Positions 1 through 8,096 of a stretch of DNA of 32,036 nucleotides are shown in pieces. The stretch covers positions 1 to 32,036 of the forward strand of contig JAGRNA010000135.1 in the NCBI GenBank assembly GCA_020441005.1. The letters are read 5' to 3'. The translations under genes were made by a program, and so were the position numbers. The first letter of the stretch is position 1. Every line of letters begins with the position of its first letter. The notes under the pieces were generated by a model. It was given only the letters and a program-made list of their open reading frames with translations. It made no database searches and was not told the DNA's origin. The DNA comes from Leptospiraceae bacterium (GTDB lineage: Bacteria; Spirochaetota; Leptospiria; Leptospirales; Leptonemataceae).

Positions 1-84
1 GCTTCTAGAGGGCAGCTGACGGAGCTGACGGCCAAGGCTGATTGGTCTGGTTTACGGATGCTGCTAAAACCAGCCGGCGCCTAA
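1..84 (+). CDS. C-terminal end of an unidentified protein (partial)
   Basis: Frame 1 of the plus strand is open from the window edge to a TAA at 82-84, while the other two forward frames stop within the first 20 bases. The 27 residues end in DWSGLRMLLKPAGA. This is too short to identify. The end overlaps convergently with the next gene by 21 bp, as also happens at mpl. It could be chance, so confidence is low. Confidence 0.3.
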   Translation, partial: ASRGQLTELTAKADWSGLRMLLKPAGA

Positions 85-516
85 CGCTGCCCGGAAAGGC
101 CAGGGGATGGCCGTTAATATGATCAACAGCGCAATCAACCAACTGATCGAAATGAGCTTGTAGCGGCGGCTGGCATCGCTGATGCGTTTGGCTTTCGCAT
201 TGGACCAGGTGATCAGTACTACCGCCAGAATCATCATCAAGGAATGCTCCACTGTATAAAACCGGATCATACTGTTGGCCATTTGACCAAAGTCCACCTT
301 GCTGCCCCAGGCCAGCACATATAAAACGACGCCCAAGACCAGCTGCACATGAATCAGGGCGACGGAACTAATGGCCAGGATTCGATCGGATGAGCGATAG
401 GCATGCCCCCGCCGCCAGCCGAGCCAGTGGATCAGAACAGCGTATACCAGGGCCGCCAGCACAATCCAGCGCAGACCGGAATGGGAATGTAGCAGGATTG
501 TGTAGAGGGTGTCCAT
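64..516 (-). CDS. Small four-helix cytochrome b-like membrane protein
   Basis: A 150-residue protein with about four hydrophobic helices (roughly residues 15-35, 47-70, 86-105 and 122-140). It begins with HSHSGLRWIVL and has a HSLMMILAVVLITW stretch. This pattern is typical of small membrane proteins often annotated 'cytochrome B' in Bacteroidota and spirochaetes. Histidines at about 10, 12, 56 and 91 lie in or next to helices and could bind haem, but that is inference. The protein ends in a short tail without further domains. The gene is divergent from trpE, with a 98-bp gap. There is no Shine-Dalgarno site before the ATG; a TTGCCC-N16-TTTATT promoter lies just upstream, so the message may be leaderless. 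Its function is not established. Confidence 0.6.
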   Translation of the reverse strand: MDTLYTILLHSHSGLRWIVLAALVYAVLIHWLGWRRGHAYRSSDRILAISSVALIHVQLVLGVVLYVLAWGSKVDFGQMANSMIRFYTVEHSLMMILAVVLITWSNAKAKRISDASRRYKLISISWLIALLIILTAIPWPFRAALGAGWF

Positions 517-524
517 GTGCGGCC

Positions 525-552
525 AATAAAGTCAAATTCACGAATTGGGCAA
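525..552 (-). promoter_or_regulatory. Sigma70-like promoter of the cytochrome b-like gene
   Basis: On the minus strand TTGCCC (552-547) is followed after 16 nt by TTTATT (530-525). The start codon lies 9 nt beyond the -10 hexamer, so a transcript would begin at or very near the ATG. The same layout recurs at several other genes in the window. Neither hexamer is perfect. Confidence 0.4.
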
Positions 553-614
553 GCAGTTAAATCGAATCACTGTTTCGCATTGACAGAGGGCCGAGTGCCT
601 GAATTTTCTCATTA

Positions 615-1979
615 ATGGCGCACACAATTCAACTGCCCAGCAAACCCCGCTACCGCAAGCTGGAGCTTCACGGCCAGTTTACAGAACTGTTTCTAAAAAT
701 CGAGGCCCGGTATAACACAGCCTTTCTATTGGAATCACTCGGGGAACAAAGCTATGATTCACGCTATTCTGTAATCGGTTTTGCGCCCCTGCATTTTTTC
801 GAAGGTCGTTCGGGCGAGTTGATTGTGGACGGTGTCAGTCGAGCTGTGGCCAACCCCTATCAGGAGCTGCGGGCATATGTGCCTCAGGATGTCATCGCCC
901 GGCATTATGCCGGCGGTCTCGTCGGTTATCTGGGCTATGATGCTGTGAATTTTTTTGAACCGGCCTTGCAGCTGCAGTGGCATCCCGATTTTCCGGCTTT
1001 CGAATTCGGCTTCTATGATGACGGTATTATTCATGACAAGATGACCGGGGAAACTACGTATTTCTTTTATAACCGGGATCGTTTTGCAGAAATCAGTGAT
1101 TTGAATACAGCGGATTGTCCTCCTCTGGAAAGTCTGTCGGTCAGCGGCGGTCAAAGCTCCTGCAGCCAGGCAGAGTACTTTGCAAGGGTGCAGGCCACCA
1201 TGCAGGAGATTATTGCCGGCAATACATTTCAATGCCAAATCGGTTTTTTGCGTGAATACGAACTAAGCGGCCATCCCTTTCATATCTACAAGCGGCTGAG
1301 TGAGGTCAATCCATCACCGCACATGTATTATCTCAAAGCGCAAGGGCGCGTTATCCTGGGAGCATCTCCAGAGCTGCTGTTTCGGCTGCGCAGCGGTGAA
1401 ATGGAGTCCTTTCCGCTGGCGGGGACGATCCACCGCGGTAAGGATGCGGCTGAGGATCTGGAACTGGCGCGTCGTCTGCTCAATGATCCCAAGGAAATCG
1501 CAGAGCACAATATGCTGATTGATCTGCATCGCAATGATATTGGCCGGGTGGCCCGTTTCGGGACCGTCAAGGTGCGCCGCTTTTTTGATCTCAAGAAATT
1601 CTCGCATGTGCAGCACATTTCTAGCGAGGTTGTCGGCATCATTGACCGGCGCTATGATATGTTTGATGGCGTGCAGCATTCATTTCCGGCCGGCACTCTG
1701 TCGGGCGCTCCGAAAATTGAATCCATTAAAATAATAGAGAAAATTGAACAGTCTCCCCGCGGGCCCTACGGCGGCGCTATCGGCCATTTTGGTCTCAACG
1801 GAGATTCGACCTTTGCGATTCCCATTCGAACCCTGTTTATCAGCGCTGAGCGGGCCTTTGTGCGTGCTGCAGCCGGGATTGTTTACGATTCACGTCCGCA
1901 AGCTGAATACAATGAAGTCGTCAACAAAATGGCCGCCTTGACCCGGGTATTGGCAGAGTTTCAGGAGAATAAAGCATGA
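615..1979 (+). CDS. trpE: Anthranilate synthase component I (chorismate-binding)
   Basis: A 454-residue chorismate-utilising enzyme. With the next gene it would convert chorismate and glutamine to anthranilate, the first step of tryptophan synthesis. The N-terminal TrpE domain (about 15-150) contains YDSRYSVIGFAP. The catalytic domain (about 190-450) has NPSPHMYYL, the chorismate-site motif PLAGT (A269), the metal-site stretch AEHNMLIDLHRNDIGRV, PAGTLSGAPKI and RGPYGGAIG. Alanine in PLAGT, where PabB of p-aminobenzoate synthesis usually has lysine (PIKGT), favours TrpE over PabB. No other trp gene is in view, so PabB remains possible. The ATG has no SD site; TTGACA at 580-585 is 35 nt upstream. 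It overlaps trpG by 4 bp (ATGA), indicating translational coupling. Confidence 0.88.
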   Translation: MAHTIQLPSKPRYRKLELHGQFTELFLKIEARYNTAFLLESLGEQSYDSRYSVIGFAPLHFFEGRSGELIVDGVSRAVANPYQELRAYVPQDVIARHYAGGLVGYLGYDAVNFFEPALQLQWHPDFPAFEFGFYDDGIIHDKMTGETTYFFYNRDRFAEISDLNTADCPPLESLSVSGGQSSCSQAEYFARVQATMQEIIAGNTFQCQIGFLREYELSGHPFHIYKRLSEVNPSPHMYYLKAQGRVILGASPELLFRLRSGEMESFPLAGTIHRGKDAAEDLELARRLLNDPKEIAEHNMLIDLHRNDIGRVARFGTVKVRRFFDLKKFSHVQHISSEVVGIIDRRYDMFDGVQHSFPAGTLSGAPKIESIKIIEKIEQSPRGPYGGAIGHFGLNGDSTFAIPIRTLFISAERAFVRAAAGIVYDSRPQAEYNEVVNKMAALTRVLAEFQENKA

Positions 1980-2605
1980 AAGTCTTGATTGTTGATAACT
2001 ATGACTCCTTTACTTTTAATTTGTATCAAATTATCGGCGAAATTCTGGCAGACAGCGGCCGGCCCTTCAGCCTGGATGTGATCCGCAATGACGAACGGGA
2101 CCGTCGAAGTATTGAAAGCAGTCAGTATACCCACATCATTCTTTCGCCAGGTCCCGGTGATCCCGGCTTGCCGGAGTATTTTGGTGTCTGCGCCGAACTG
2201 TTGCTCGAGACCGGCAAAAAGACCCCGATTTTTGGTGTTTGCCTGGGAATGCAGGGCATCGCGCATTGCTATGGCGGCCGCATTGTCCCGGCGGCGGTAC
2301 CCATGCACGGCAAGACCAGTCCGATTCAGCATGACGGCCAGGGCGTTTTTCGGGATCTGCCGCAGGACCTGGAGGTGATGCGCTATCATTCCCTGATTGC
2401 CGACCCGACCAGCCTGCCGGATGTCCTCGAGATTACTGCTCGCTGCGCTGTGGATGGCGCATCCGCGGCTGATTCGAATTTTGAAATCATGGGCCTCAGG
2501 CATAAAGAGTATCCAATCGAAGGAATTCAGTTTCACCCCGAGTCCTTTGCCAGCGAAGGCGGGGTGCGCATGTTGGCGAATTTCTTACAGGTGCAGTCAG
2601 TATAA
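1976..2605 (+). CDS. trpG: Anthranilate synthase component II, glutamine amidotransferase
   Basis: A 209-residue class I glutamine amidotransferase that supplies ammonia to TrpE. It begins MKVLIVDNYDSFTFNLYQ, typical of TrpG/PabA. It carries the oxyanion loop SPGPGDPG, the nucleophile elbow GVCLGMQG (C89) and the HPES motif (H187, E189), completing the Cys-His-Glu triad. The length is normal for the family (about 190-210). Its ATG overlaps the trpE stop codon (ATGA), so the two chains are probably made in equal amounts. In many bacteria one such subunit serves both TrpE and PabB, so a dual role in folate synthesis is possible. Confidence 0.88.
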   Translation: MKVLIVDNYDSFTFNLYQIIGEILADSGRPFSLDVIRNDERDRRSIESSQYTHIILSPGPGDPGLPEYFGVCAELLLETGKKTPIFGVCLGMQGIAHCYGGRIVPAAVPMHGKTSPIQHDGQGVFRDLPQDLEVMRYHSLIADPTSLPDVLEITARCAVDGASAADSNFEIMGLRHKEYPIEGIQFHPESFASEGGVRMLANFLQVQSV

Positions 2606-2779
2606 GCAAGCAAGGCCTGTATTGCCGGTGTTTCTGTATCCGTTCTCGATCGCGATTCTGGGCCTGCACCGGAGCGCGTTTGTTTTGAGCTACATTCCTT
2701 TACGCATGGCGCATTTCTAAGTGATTGTTTTCGTCGGTGGCTGTCTACCTGGCTGCAGCTCCAGGCAGCGGACTTGCAT

Positions 2780-3973
2780 TCAATCGTAGAGGCCCTTGAT
2801 TTGCCAGAACCCAATTTCAGGTCGGCAGAAAAGGCGCATACGCGGAGCCGGTCCGCCTTCGAGTCCCATTCCGGCGCTGACGTACAAGCGGCAGTCTGCC
2901 AGCTGATAAGCACCTTGTTGAAAGCGCAGCCCGGTTGAACTACTGGTAAACAATGCCCCGAAGGGCCAGAAGCGAATCTGGCCGCCGTGCGTGTGCCCGC
3001 ACAGGTAAATATCCGGTCGCATACCGCTTTCGTTTTCGATCGCCGGTCCCAGCTCTGGCGAGTGAAACAAAAACACGCGCAAACTATCAGCCCGCTGCAA
3101 TTGCCGTGTAATGTGCCACTGCGATTCATCCCGCGATAGGTGGTGGCTGCAATCCTGCGCCAGGACTTGCAATCCATCCGCATCGCTGTGCCAGGACTCC
3201 TGCTCTGTAGTTTGGCCTAGCAGCCGCACCCCGGCCGCCTGCAGCAAGCGGGCGCTTTGATCGCGTGGGTCGACCATCGGGCTGCCGACGCAGGCAATCA
3301 CCGGCGCTATTTGGGTCAGTTCCTTTAGAAAATTTATTAAGTCCTCGTGAGCCTGCGGGTCATGAATATGCGACAGATTCAGATAATCGCCAGTTAGAAA
3401 AACGTAATCTGGCTGAAAACGGCCGATGATCCGCAAGGCTTTCTCTTCACGAACTGATAAGCGGGCGACATGGATATCGCTCAGATGGACAAAACGCAGA
3501 TCCCGCTTCACATGGCCGCTTTGCATCCTGTGCCGGCTGATGTGCAGCCAGCCCGGCTCGATCACAAAACCTTGCAGGTAGGCGAGAGAGCCAATTAGCT
3601 GGGGGACGATCAAAATCAAATCCCGCCAGTCTGCCAGCAGGAAGGCCGGCAGAGCGGTCAGACTCAGGGCCAGAAAACGCGGCACACTGCAAATGCCCCA
3701 CTGCTCCAGGAGTTTGGCAAAACTGCGCCTGGTCCAGCGGGCCAGGAGGATGGTGCCTATGTCGCCGACTGCAATACCAATCAAAGTTGCGCTTACAATC
3801 GGCAGCGGATAGTCTAGTAAACGGAATAAAACAACGGTGCTCAGGCTGTAGATCGCGATCAAAGCAATAAACAGCGTACGCCGATAGCGCTGCGGATGAA
3901 AGCTGACCCGGTGGTATAAGCGCCGCAGCGGGTGAACGTGTTGTTGACCAGTCACATGATGACACTCTGGCAT
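2780..3973 (-). CDS. Membrane-anchored calcineurin-like metallophosphoesterase, motif III altered
   Basis: A 397-residue protein with hydrophobic helices at about 33-51, 58-78 and 100-125, followed by a metallophosphoesterase domain from residue 160 that faces one side of the membrane. It resembles the YkuE/YaeI group. Visible motifs are LSDIH (D166, H168), LTGDYL (G195, D196), FLFHSPE (H304) and CGHTHGGQ (H327, H329). The usual GNH(D/E) motif III is missing: the equivalent place reads CVGSPMVDP at about 229-236, so the catalytic Asn and His are gone. The protein may be inactive or use a different chemistry. The substrate is unknown. It is divergent from the fructosamine kinase-like gene (47-bp gap) and convergent to trpG. 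The N-terminus may start slightly downstream of the ATG chosen. Confidence 0.8.
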   Translation of the reverse strand: MPECHHVTGQQHVHPLRRLYHRVSFHPQRYRRTLFIALIAIYSLSTVVLFRLLDYPLPIVSATLIGIAVGDIGTILLARWTRRSFAKLLEQWGICSVPRFLALSLTALPAFLLADWRDLILIVPQLIGSLAYLQGFVIEPGWLHISRHRMQSGHVKRDLRFVHLSDIHVARLSVREEKALRIIGRFQPDYVFLTGDYLNLSHIHDPQAHEDLINFLKELTQIAPVIACVGSPMVDPRDQSARLLQAAGVRLLGQTTEQESWHSDADGLQVLAQDCSHHLSRDESQWHITRQLQRADSLRVFLFHSPELGPAIENESGMRPDIYLCGHTHGGQIRFWPFGALFTSSSTGLRFQQGAYQLADCRLYVSAGMGLEGGPAPRMRLFCRPEIGFWQIKGLYD

Positions 3974-4020
3974 GTAAAGCAGCTTGACAATTCAATTTAA
4001 AACGCAGTCCTTTCTTTGGT

Positions 4021-4923
4021 ATGCACCCGCAGCAATCGCTCGAAGACTTACTGCGCAGCCATAGAGCCTGGCAGGGTTTTCAACTGCTTGGACTGGAATA
4101 CGTTTCACGTTCCTTGTTCACACTCTATAAAGCTGTAGTAAAAGACAATGAGGGCCATCTGCGGCGGTGGGCGGTCAAACAGACTGCTTCAGCGCACATG
4201 GCCGCCTGCGAGGCAAACGGCCTGCGTGCTTTGCGGCAGCTTACACGACACATACCGACAGTGCATTGGCCGCTGGCAGATACCGATCTGGAGCAATCCG
4301 GCAGTTTGTTAATCATGGACTATATTGCTCGTGGACGTGTGACTCGATCGGCGTTGATGGACTGTTTACGGGAGCTCTACAACTCTGAATGCAATCAGGA
4401 GCAGGGCTTTGGCTGGTCATCCAGCAATATGATCGGCAGCCTGCCGCAGCTGAACCGATGGTATGATTCGTTTAGCGCATACTGGCTGGACAGCCGGATC
4501 GAAGCACAGCTGAGACTGGCCCGGCAGTCCGGGCAACTGAGCGCTGCCGAGTGCCGCGTGGTAATCGGTTTCACGGAGCAGTGTATTGAGGCCTGGGATC
4601 TGGACTTTCATTGCCGTCCGCACCTGATTCACGGCGATTTGTGGTCCGGCAATATTCTGACGGATGAAGAGGGCACTATCTACCTGATTGACCCGGCTGT
4701 CAGCTACGGCCATCCGGAGCAGGACCTGGCCATGCTACAGCTCTTTGGCGCCGTTGTCAGCTGCCAGGATTGTGATCAGCTTTTGATGGCCATTGGAGCC
4801 CGGGCGGGATTTGCACAGCGAATCGGTTTTTGGCAGTTGTATCCCCTTTTAGTCCATGTGAATTTATTCGGCTCCGCCTACAAATCGCAGCTCCTGTCAG
4901 CTATCAAGAGCACACCGGTTTAG
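4021..4923 (+). CDS. Fructosamine-3-kinase / ketosamine kinase family protein
   Basis: A 300-residue kinase-like protein, close to the usual length of about 290. Family members phosphorylate sugars attached to lysine or small amines by glycation, making them labile (protein deglycation). The catalytic loop is HGDLWSGN (H204, D206, N211), and the metal-binding IDPAVSYGHPEQDLAM (D224) follows. The N-lobe has WAVKQ (K53) and a CEANGLRAL helix with the matching glutamate. All key residues are present, so it should be active. There is no SD site; TTGACA at 3984-3989 lies 37 nt before the ATG. The 3' end faces the DUF5715-like gene across 10 bp. Confidence 0.83.
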   Translation: MHPQQSLEDLLRSHRAWQGFQLLGLEYVSRSLFTLYKAVVKDNEGHLRRWAVKQTASAHMAACEANGLRALRQLTRHIPTVHWPLADTDLEQSGSLLIMDYIARGRVTRSALMDCLRELYNSECNQEQGFGWSSSNMIGSLPQLNRWYDSFSAYWLDSRIEAQLRLARQSGQLSAAECRVVIGFTEQCIEAWDLDFHCRPHLIHGDLWSGNILTDEEGTIYLIDPAVSYGHPEQDLAMLQLFGAVVSCQDCDQLLMAIGARAGFAQRIGFWQLYPLLVHVNLFGSAYKSQLLSAIKSTPV

Positions 4924-4933
4924 ATGGGGGAAT

Positions 4934-5782
4934 TTATAAAATAGTTACATGATAACAACGCTGGTTGCGCTCGAAAATGGCGTACAGGACCCGTGCTTCC
5001 TGCAGCTCCAGCAGAGTTTCGGCCAGCATGGCCTGTAACTGCCGTCGACGGGCGCGGGCCACGCTGAATCCCAGGAGACTTTTGGCCGGGTCCGCGTAGG
5101 CGTAAGCCGGATTGGCAGCATCCAGATCCGTGTAGATGTAAAATTCGTCGTAAAATATATCCACGCTGATCCCATACGTATGACTGGATTCGTTGGCGGC
5201 ATTCGAATTGCGTCCGCGCAAATCAGCCTGGTACAAACCGGGCCGGACTGCCGAGGATATTGCATACTTGACGATGAAGTCCCGGGCGGCTTGCCCCTGG
5301 AATTTCTTTTGCAGCCGGTCATGAATTTTACGGTTGAAGTGCTGGCTGATTGTTTCTAGACCGGTCCGGGCCGCCGGGGTAACATAGCGGTTTTCCTTGC
5401 GGACATTGAAAAAGAACCACGGTGTTGCAAAGCTTTGCTCTAATGCAGTCAATTGCTTTTGGGCCAGGAGCTGCTGCAGGTGTTTTTGGTCGCGTATTAC
5501 CGGCAGGTTTTTGGCCGCCGCCACTTGCAAGTGATCCTGATTTAAAAAGCGGCGCAGTTCTTTTTCGTCTGACCGGCTGATGTAGTCCTGGTAAATCGGC
5601 AAGGCCAGGTATAGCTGCTGGCTGATCAGTTCATATTTTTTAACAAACGTATGCCAGGCCTGTAGCCTGGTTGCGGCCGTCTGGTTTTCCAGCTGCCATA
5701 CCAGTCCGCCGCCGATGATCAGCCCGATCAGCGCTGCCAGAAACGCGACTAGTACATAGTTTACTTTTGCTGTCTCTTTCAT
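4934..5782 (-). CDS. DUF5715-like anchored peptidase-fold protein
   Basis: A 282-residue protein starting at MKETAKVNYVLV. An upstream ATG in frame at 5911 lies inside the preceding gene and was not used. One signal-anchor helix lies at about 10-29, then a helical linker, then a C-terminal domain with SSHTYGISVDI (H201, D208) and a terminal CYHVTIL (H278). This H-x6-D...H arrangement resembles the zinc site of the DD-carboxypeptidase (M15)/Hedgehog fold seen in DUF5715. A murein- or envelope-directed role is inference. It starts 26 bp after the DUF2937 gene on the same strand, so the two probably form an operon, across from mpl. The family assignment was made by eye. Confidence 0.6.
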   Translation of the reverse strand: MKETAKVNYVLVAFLAALIGLIIGGGLVWQLENQTAATRLQAWHTFVKKYELISQQLYLALPIYQDYISRSDEKELRRFLNQDHLQVAAAKNLPVIRDQKHLQQLLAQKQLTALEQSFATPWFFFNVRKENRYVTPAARTGLETISQHFNRKIHDRLQKKFQGQAARDFIVKYAISSAVRPGLYQADLRGRNSNAANESSHTYGISVDIFYDEFYIYTDLDAANPAYAYADPAKSLLGFSVARARRRQLQAMLAETLLELQEARVLYAIFERNQRCYHVTIL

Positions 5783-5808
5783 TGCATCTGCCGCCTTGCC
5801 GAGCCGCT

Positions 5809-6348
5809 TTAGTACGCATCGGTTGCCAAACGCTGCTTTCGGCGGTGCAACAGCCAGCGGGGCAGGAGCAACAGGCCGTGGTACAAACTGAGCCCAATCA
5901 AAATGCCGCACAGGGCATAGATCAGACCTTCGGTGTCCAGCGGAATCCCGGGGGTGAAGTTCATGGCACCAAGCAGCCCGGTGTCCAGCCGTGTAAAGAA
6001 AACAAAGGGACGCGTAAAAGCAGAGGCATCATGCAATCCTTGCAAGGCTGATTGATAGTCTTCATAGCGCAGTATGGCTTCCCGGTATACCTCGCCGCTT
6101 TTCTGAAAGACCGGGTCGGGATTACGCAGATGGGCATCGACGAATTCTTGCAGACTAAGTCCCAGTTCGGCCGCTTTAGCGGTTGCGACAGCCAGGTTTC
6201 GTTTAGCTTCGGCCAGGGCACCCTCCAGGACTCTGGTGTACTGCATAATGAACTGTGGTATTTGACTACAGGCTACAGCTCCGATAACTACGACTATACG
6301 GTCCAAGAGGTTATTGACAAAACGTCCGATAATTTTTACTACCATAAT
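5809..6348 (-). CDS. DUF2937 family inner-membrane protein
   Basis: A 179-residue membrane protein starting at MVVKIIGRFVNN. A longer frame to 6510 is rejected because its extra N-terminus overlaps the divergent mpl start and looks non-coding. The N-terminal helix contains the family signature RFVNNLLDR...SQIPQFIMQYTRVLEGALAEA, then comes an amphipathic region, and a C-terminal helix (about 145-165) is followed by a basic tail. This is the layout of DUF2937, whose function is unknown. It lies 26 bp upstream of the DUF5715-like gene and is divergent from mpl. Confidence 0.65.
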   Translation of the reverse strand: MMVVKIIGRFVNNLLDRIVVVIGAVACSQIPQFIMQYTRVLEGALAEAKRNLAVATAKAAELGLSLQEFVDAHLRNPDPVFQKSGEVYREAILRYEDYQSALQGLHDASAFTRPFVFFTRLDTGLLGAMNFTPGIPLDTEGLIYALCGILIGLSLYHGLLLLPRWLLHRRKQRLATDAY

Positions 6349-6509
6349 CCAGAATCCTGCCCGGTTCCTGATAAAGATCCCGAACTCCTTTCGGGCGTCA
6401 TGTCTTTTTTGCAACTCACTTGACCCCAGGCCGCACCTGGACAGCCTGCGCTCGGAGCCTTGACCGGCAGCAATTGAGCGGGCTTGAGGGCAGGCCCACG
6501 GGAGCACCA

Positions 6510-8096
6510 ATGCGGATTCATCTAACAGGAGTAGGCGGCGTGGCTATGGGCAATCTGGCCGCCATGCTGAAGGCCAGCGGTCATGATGTCAGCGGATCTG
6601 ATCAGGCCTTGTATCCGCCGATGTCTGACCGGCTGCGTGAATGGGGCATCAAAGCCCGCGAGTTTGACGCAAGCAATTTGAAGGGCGTTGAGCTTTGTAT
6701 CATCGGGAATGTGATTTCACGGGGCAATGTGGAAGCGGAAGCCGTTCTCAATCAGGGGCTGCCGTACCTGAGTATGTCGGCTGCCCTGGCAGAGTTTTTT
6801 TTAAAAGATAAAGAAGTCATCGTTGTGGCTGGTACACATGGCAAAACCACAACGACCTTTTTAATGGATCATATTCTCACCTCGGCCGATAATCCGCCCG
6901 GGCTCTTTGCCGGCGGTTTGCGGGCGGACGGGATGGACGGCTTTCGCATCAGTGACTCGCGGTATTTTGTGATTGAAGGCGATGAATACGATACCGCATT
7001 CTTTGATAAGGGTCCCAAATTTCTACATTACAAACCGCGTTATTTGATTGTAACCTCGCTGGAGTACGATCATGCTGATATTTACCCTGATCTGGCCCAC
7101 TACCGCCAGGCTTTTGAAAGGCTGCTGCGGCTGGTTCCCTCAGCCGGCCTGGTTGCCGCCTGTTATGGGGATGTCGGTGTCCGCAAGCTGCTGAAGAAAT
7201 ATGACCTGGCTCCGGTGCACTGGTATGCGAGCAAGTCTATCCGCGGGCCGCTGGACGAGCCCTCCGCCGGCTCAAAAAAAGAGCGCAGCAAACCCAAAGG
7301 TCTGAAGGCGCAGCAAGGCAGTCTCAAGGTTTTCCGCCGCCGCGGTCGCCAGGTGCAATTCAGCGGCTATGGCGCGACTATCGATGAGTTTGCTCTGATT
7401 GGTGATCATAATACCGCCAATGCCAGCGCTTGCCTGTTGGTTGCCGAGCGTTTGGGGCTGCCCGAAGCGGTCGTTGCGCAGGCATTGCATACATTCCCTG
7501 GAGTCATGCGCCGCCAGCAAATTCGCTCACGCATCCAGACCAGCGGGACAGCGGCCGATAGTCCCGAGGGCCGCAGCTGGATGGCAGAAACCTGGCGCAA
7601 GCCGGCGGCGAATATACAGAGCGATCCGAAAACAACGGAACGAGAAATCATTTTTATGGAAGATTTTGCCCATCATCCAACAGCCGTCGAGCAGACAATT
7701 CAAGCTGTGCGCAAGGCATGGCCCCGGCATCGTCTGCATGTCCTTTATGAGCCGCGCAGCGCTACCAGCCATCGCAGTATTTTTCAGACAGAATACATCA
7801 AGGCCTTTCATAAGGCTCATAGTGTTTATCTCTGTGATATTTATAATAAAAATAAAGTGTCCCGCCGGATGCAGCTCGATGTGCGCCGGCTGGTTCGGGA
7901 GATACAGGCTGAGCGCAAAAAAAAGAATCGCAGCAGTATTTTTTTTGCGAAGGATCCGGAAGCTTTATTGCAGTGCCTGGCGAATACGTTTATGCCGCAT
8001 GCGGCTGGTGATATTATTTTAGCGATGTCTAACGGCAGCTTTGGCGGTATTTATCCGCGCCTGGAAAGCTGGCTCGCCAGTCTGTCCACCACTTGA
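6510..8096 (+). CDS. mpl: UDP-N-acetylmuramate:L-Ala-gamma-D-Glu-meso-DAP ligase
   Basis: A 528-residue Mur-ligase that reattaches recovered murein tripeptide to UDP-MurNAc in peptidoglycan recycling. The start MRIHLTGVGGVAMGNLA fits the family exactly; the 30 codons upstream in the same frame overlap the divergent gene's leader and are left out. The P-loop GTHGKTTTT lies at 108-116, followed by EGDEYDTAFFDKGPKF and SLEYDHADIYPDL, both Mpl-specific rather than MurC-like. The C-terminal domain has EDFAHHPTAVEQTI. It is longer than E. coli Mpl (about 457); extra Lys/Arg-rich segments at roughly 250-285 and 345-380 account for this. Its last 46 bp overlap the opposite-strand FAD oxidoreductase gene. 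A GGGAG sequence 8 nt upstream may serve as an SD site. Confidence 0.88.
   Translation: MRIHLTGVGGVAMGNLAAMLKASGHDVSGSDQALYPPMSDRLREWGIKAREFDASNLKGVELCIIGNVISRGNVEAEAVLNQGLPYLSMSAALAEFFLKDKEVIVVAGTHGKTTTTFLMDHILTSADNPPGLFAGGLRADGMDGFRISDSRYFVIEGDEYDTAFFDKGPKFLHYKPRYLIVTSLEYDHADIYPDLAHYRQAFERLLRLVPSAGLVAACYGDVGVRKLLKKYDLAPVHWYASKSIRGPLDEPSAGSKKERSKPKGLKAQQGSLKVFRRRGRQVQFSGYGATIDEFALIGDHNTANASACLLVAERLGLPEAVVAQALHTFPGVMRRQQIRSRIQTSGTAADSPEGRSWMAETWRKPAANIQSDPKTTEREIIFMEDFAHHPTAVEQTIQAVRKAWPRHRLHVLYEPRSATSHRSIFQTEYIKAFHKAHSVYLCDIYNKNKVSRRMQLDVRRLVREIQAERKKKNRSSIFFAKDPEALLQCLANTFMPHAAGDIILAMSNGSFGGIYPRLESWLASLSTT

Noticed and set aside
615-1979. Calling the chorismate enzyme PabB (p-aminobenzoate synthesis)
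   Set aside because: The active-site motif is PLAGT, with Ala where PabB usually has Lys; PabB is kept only as an alternative.
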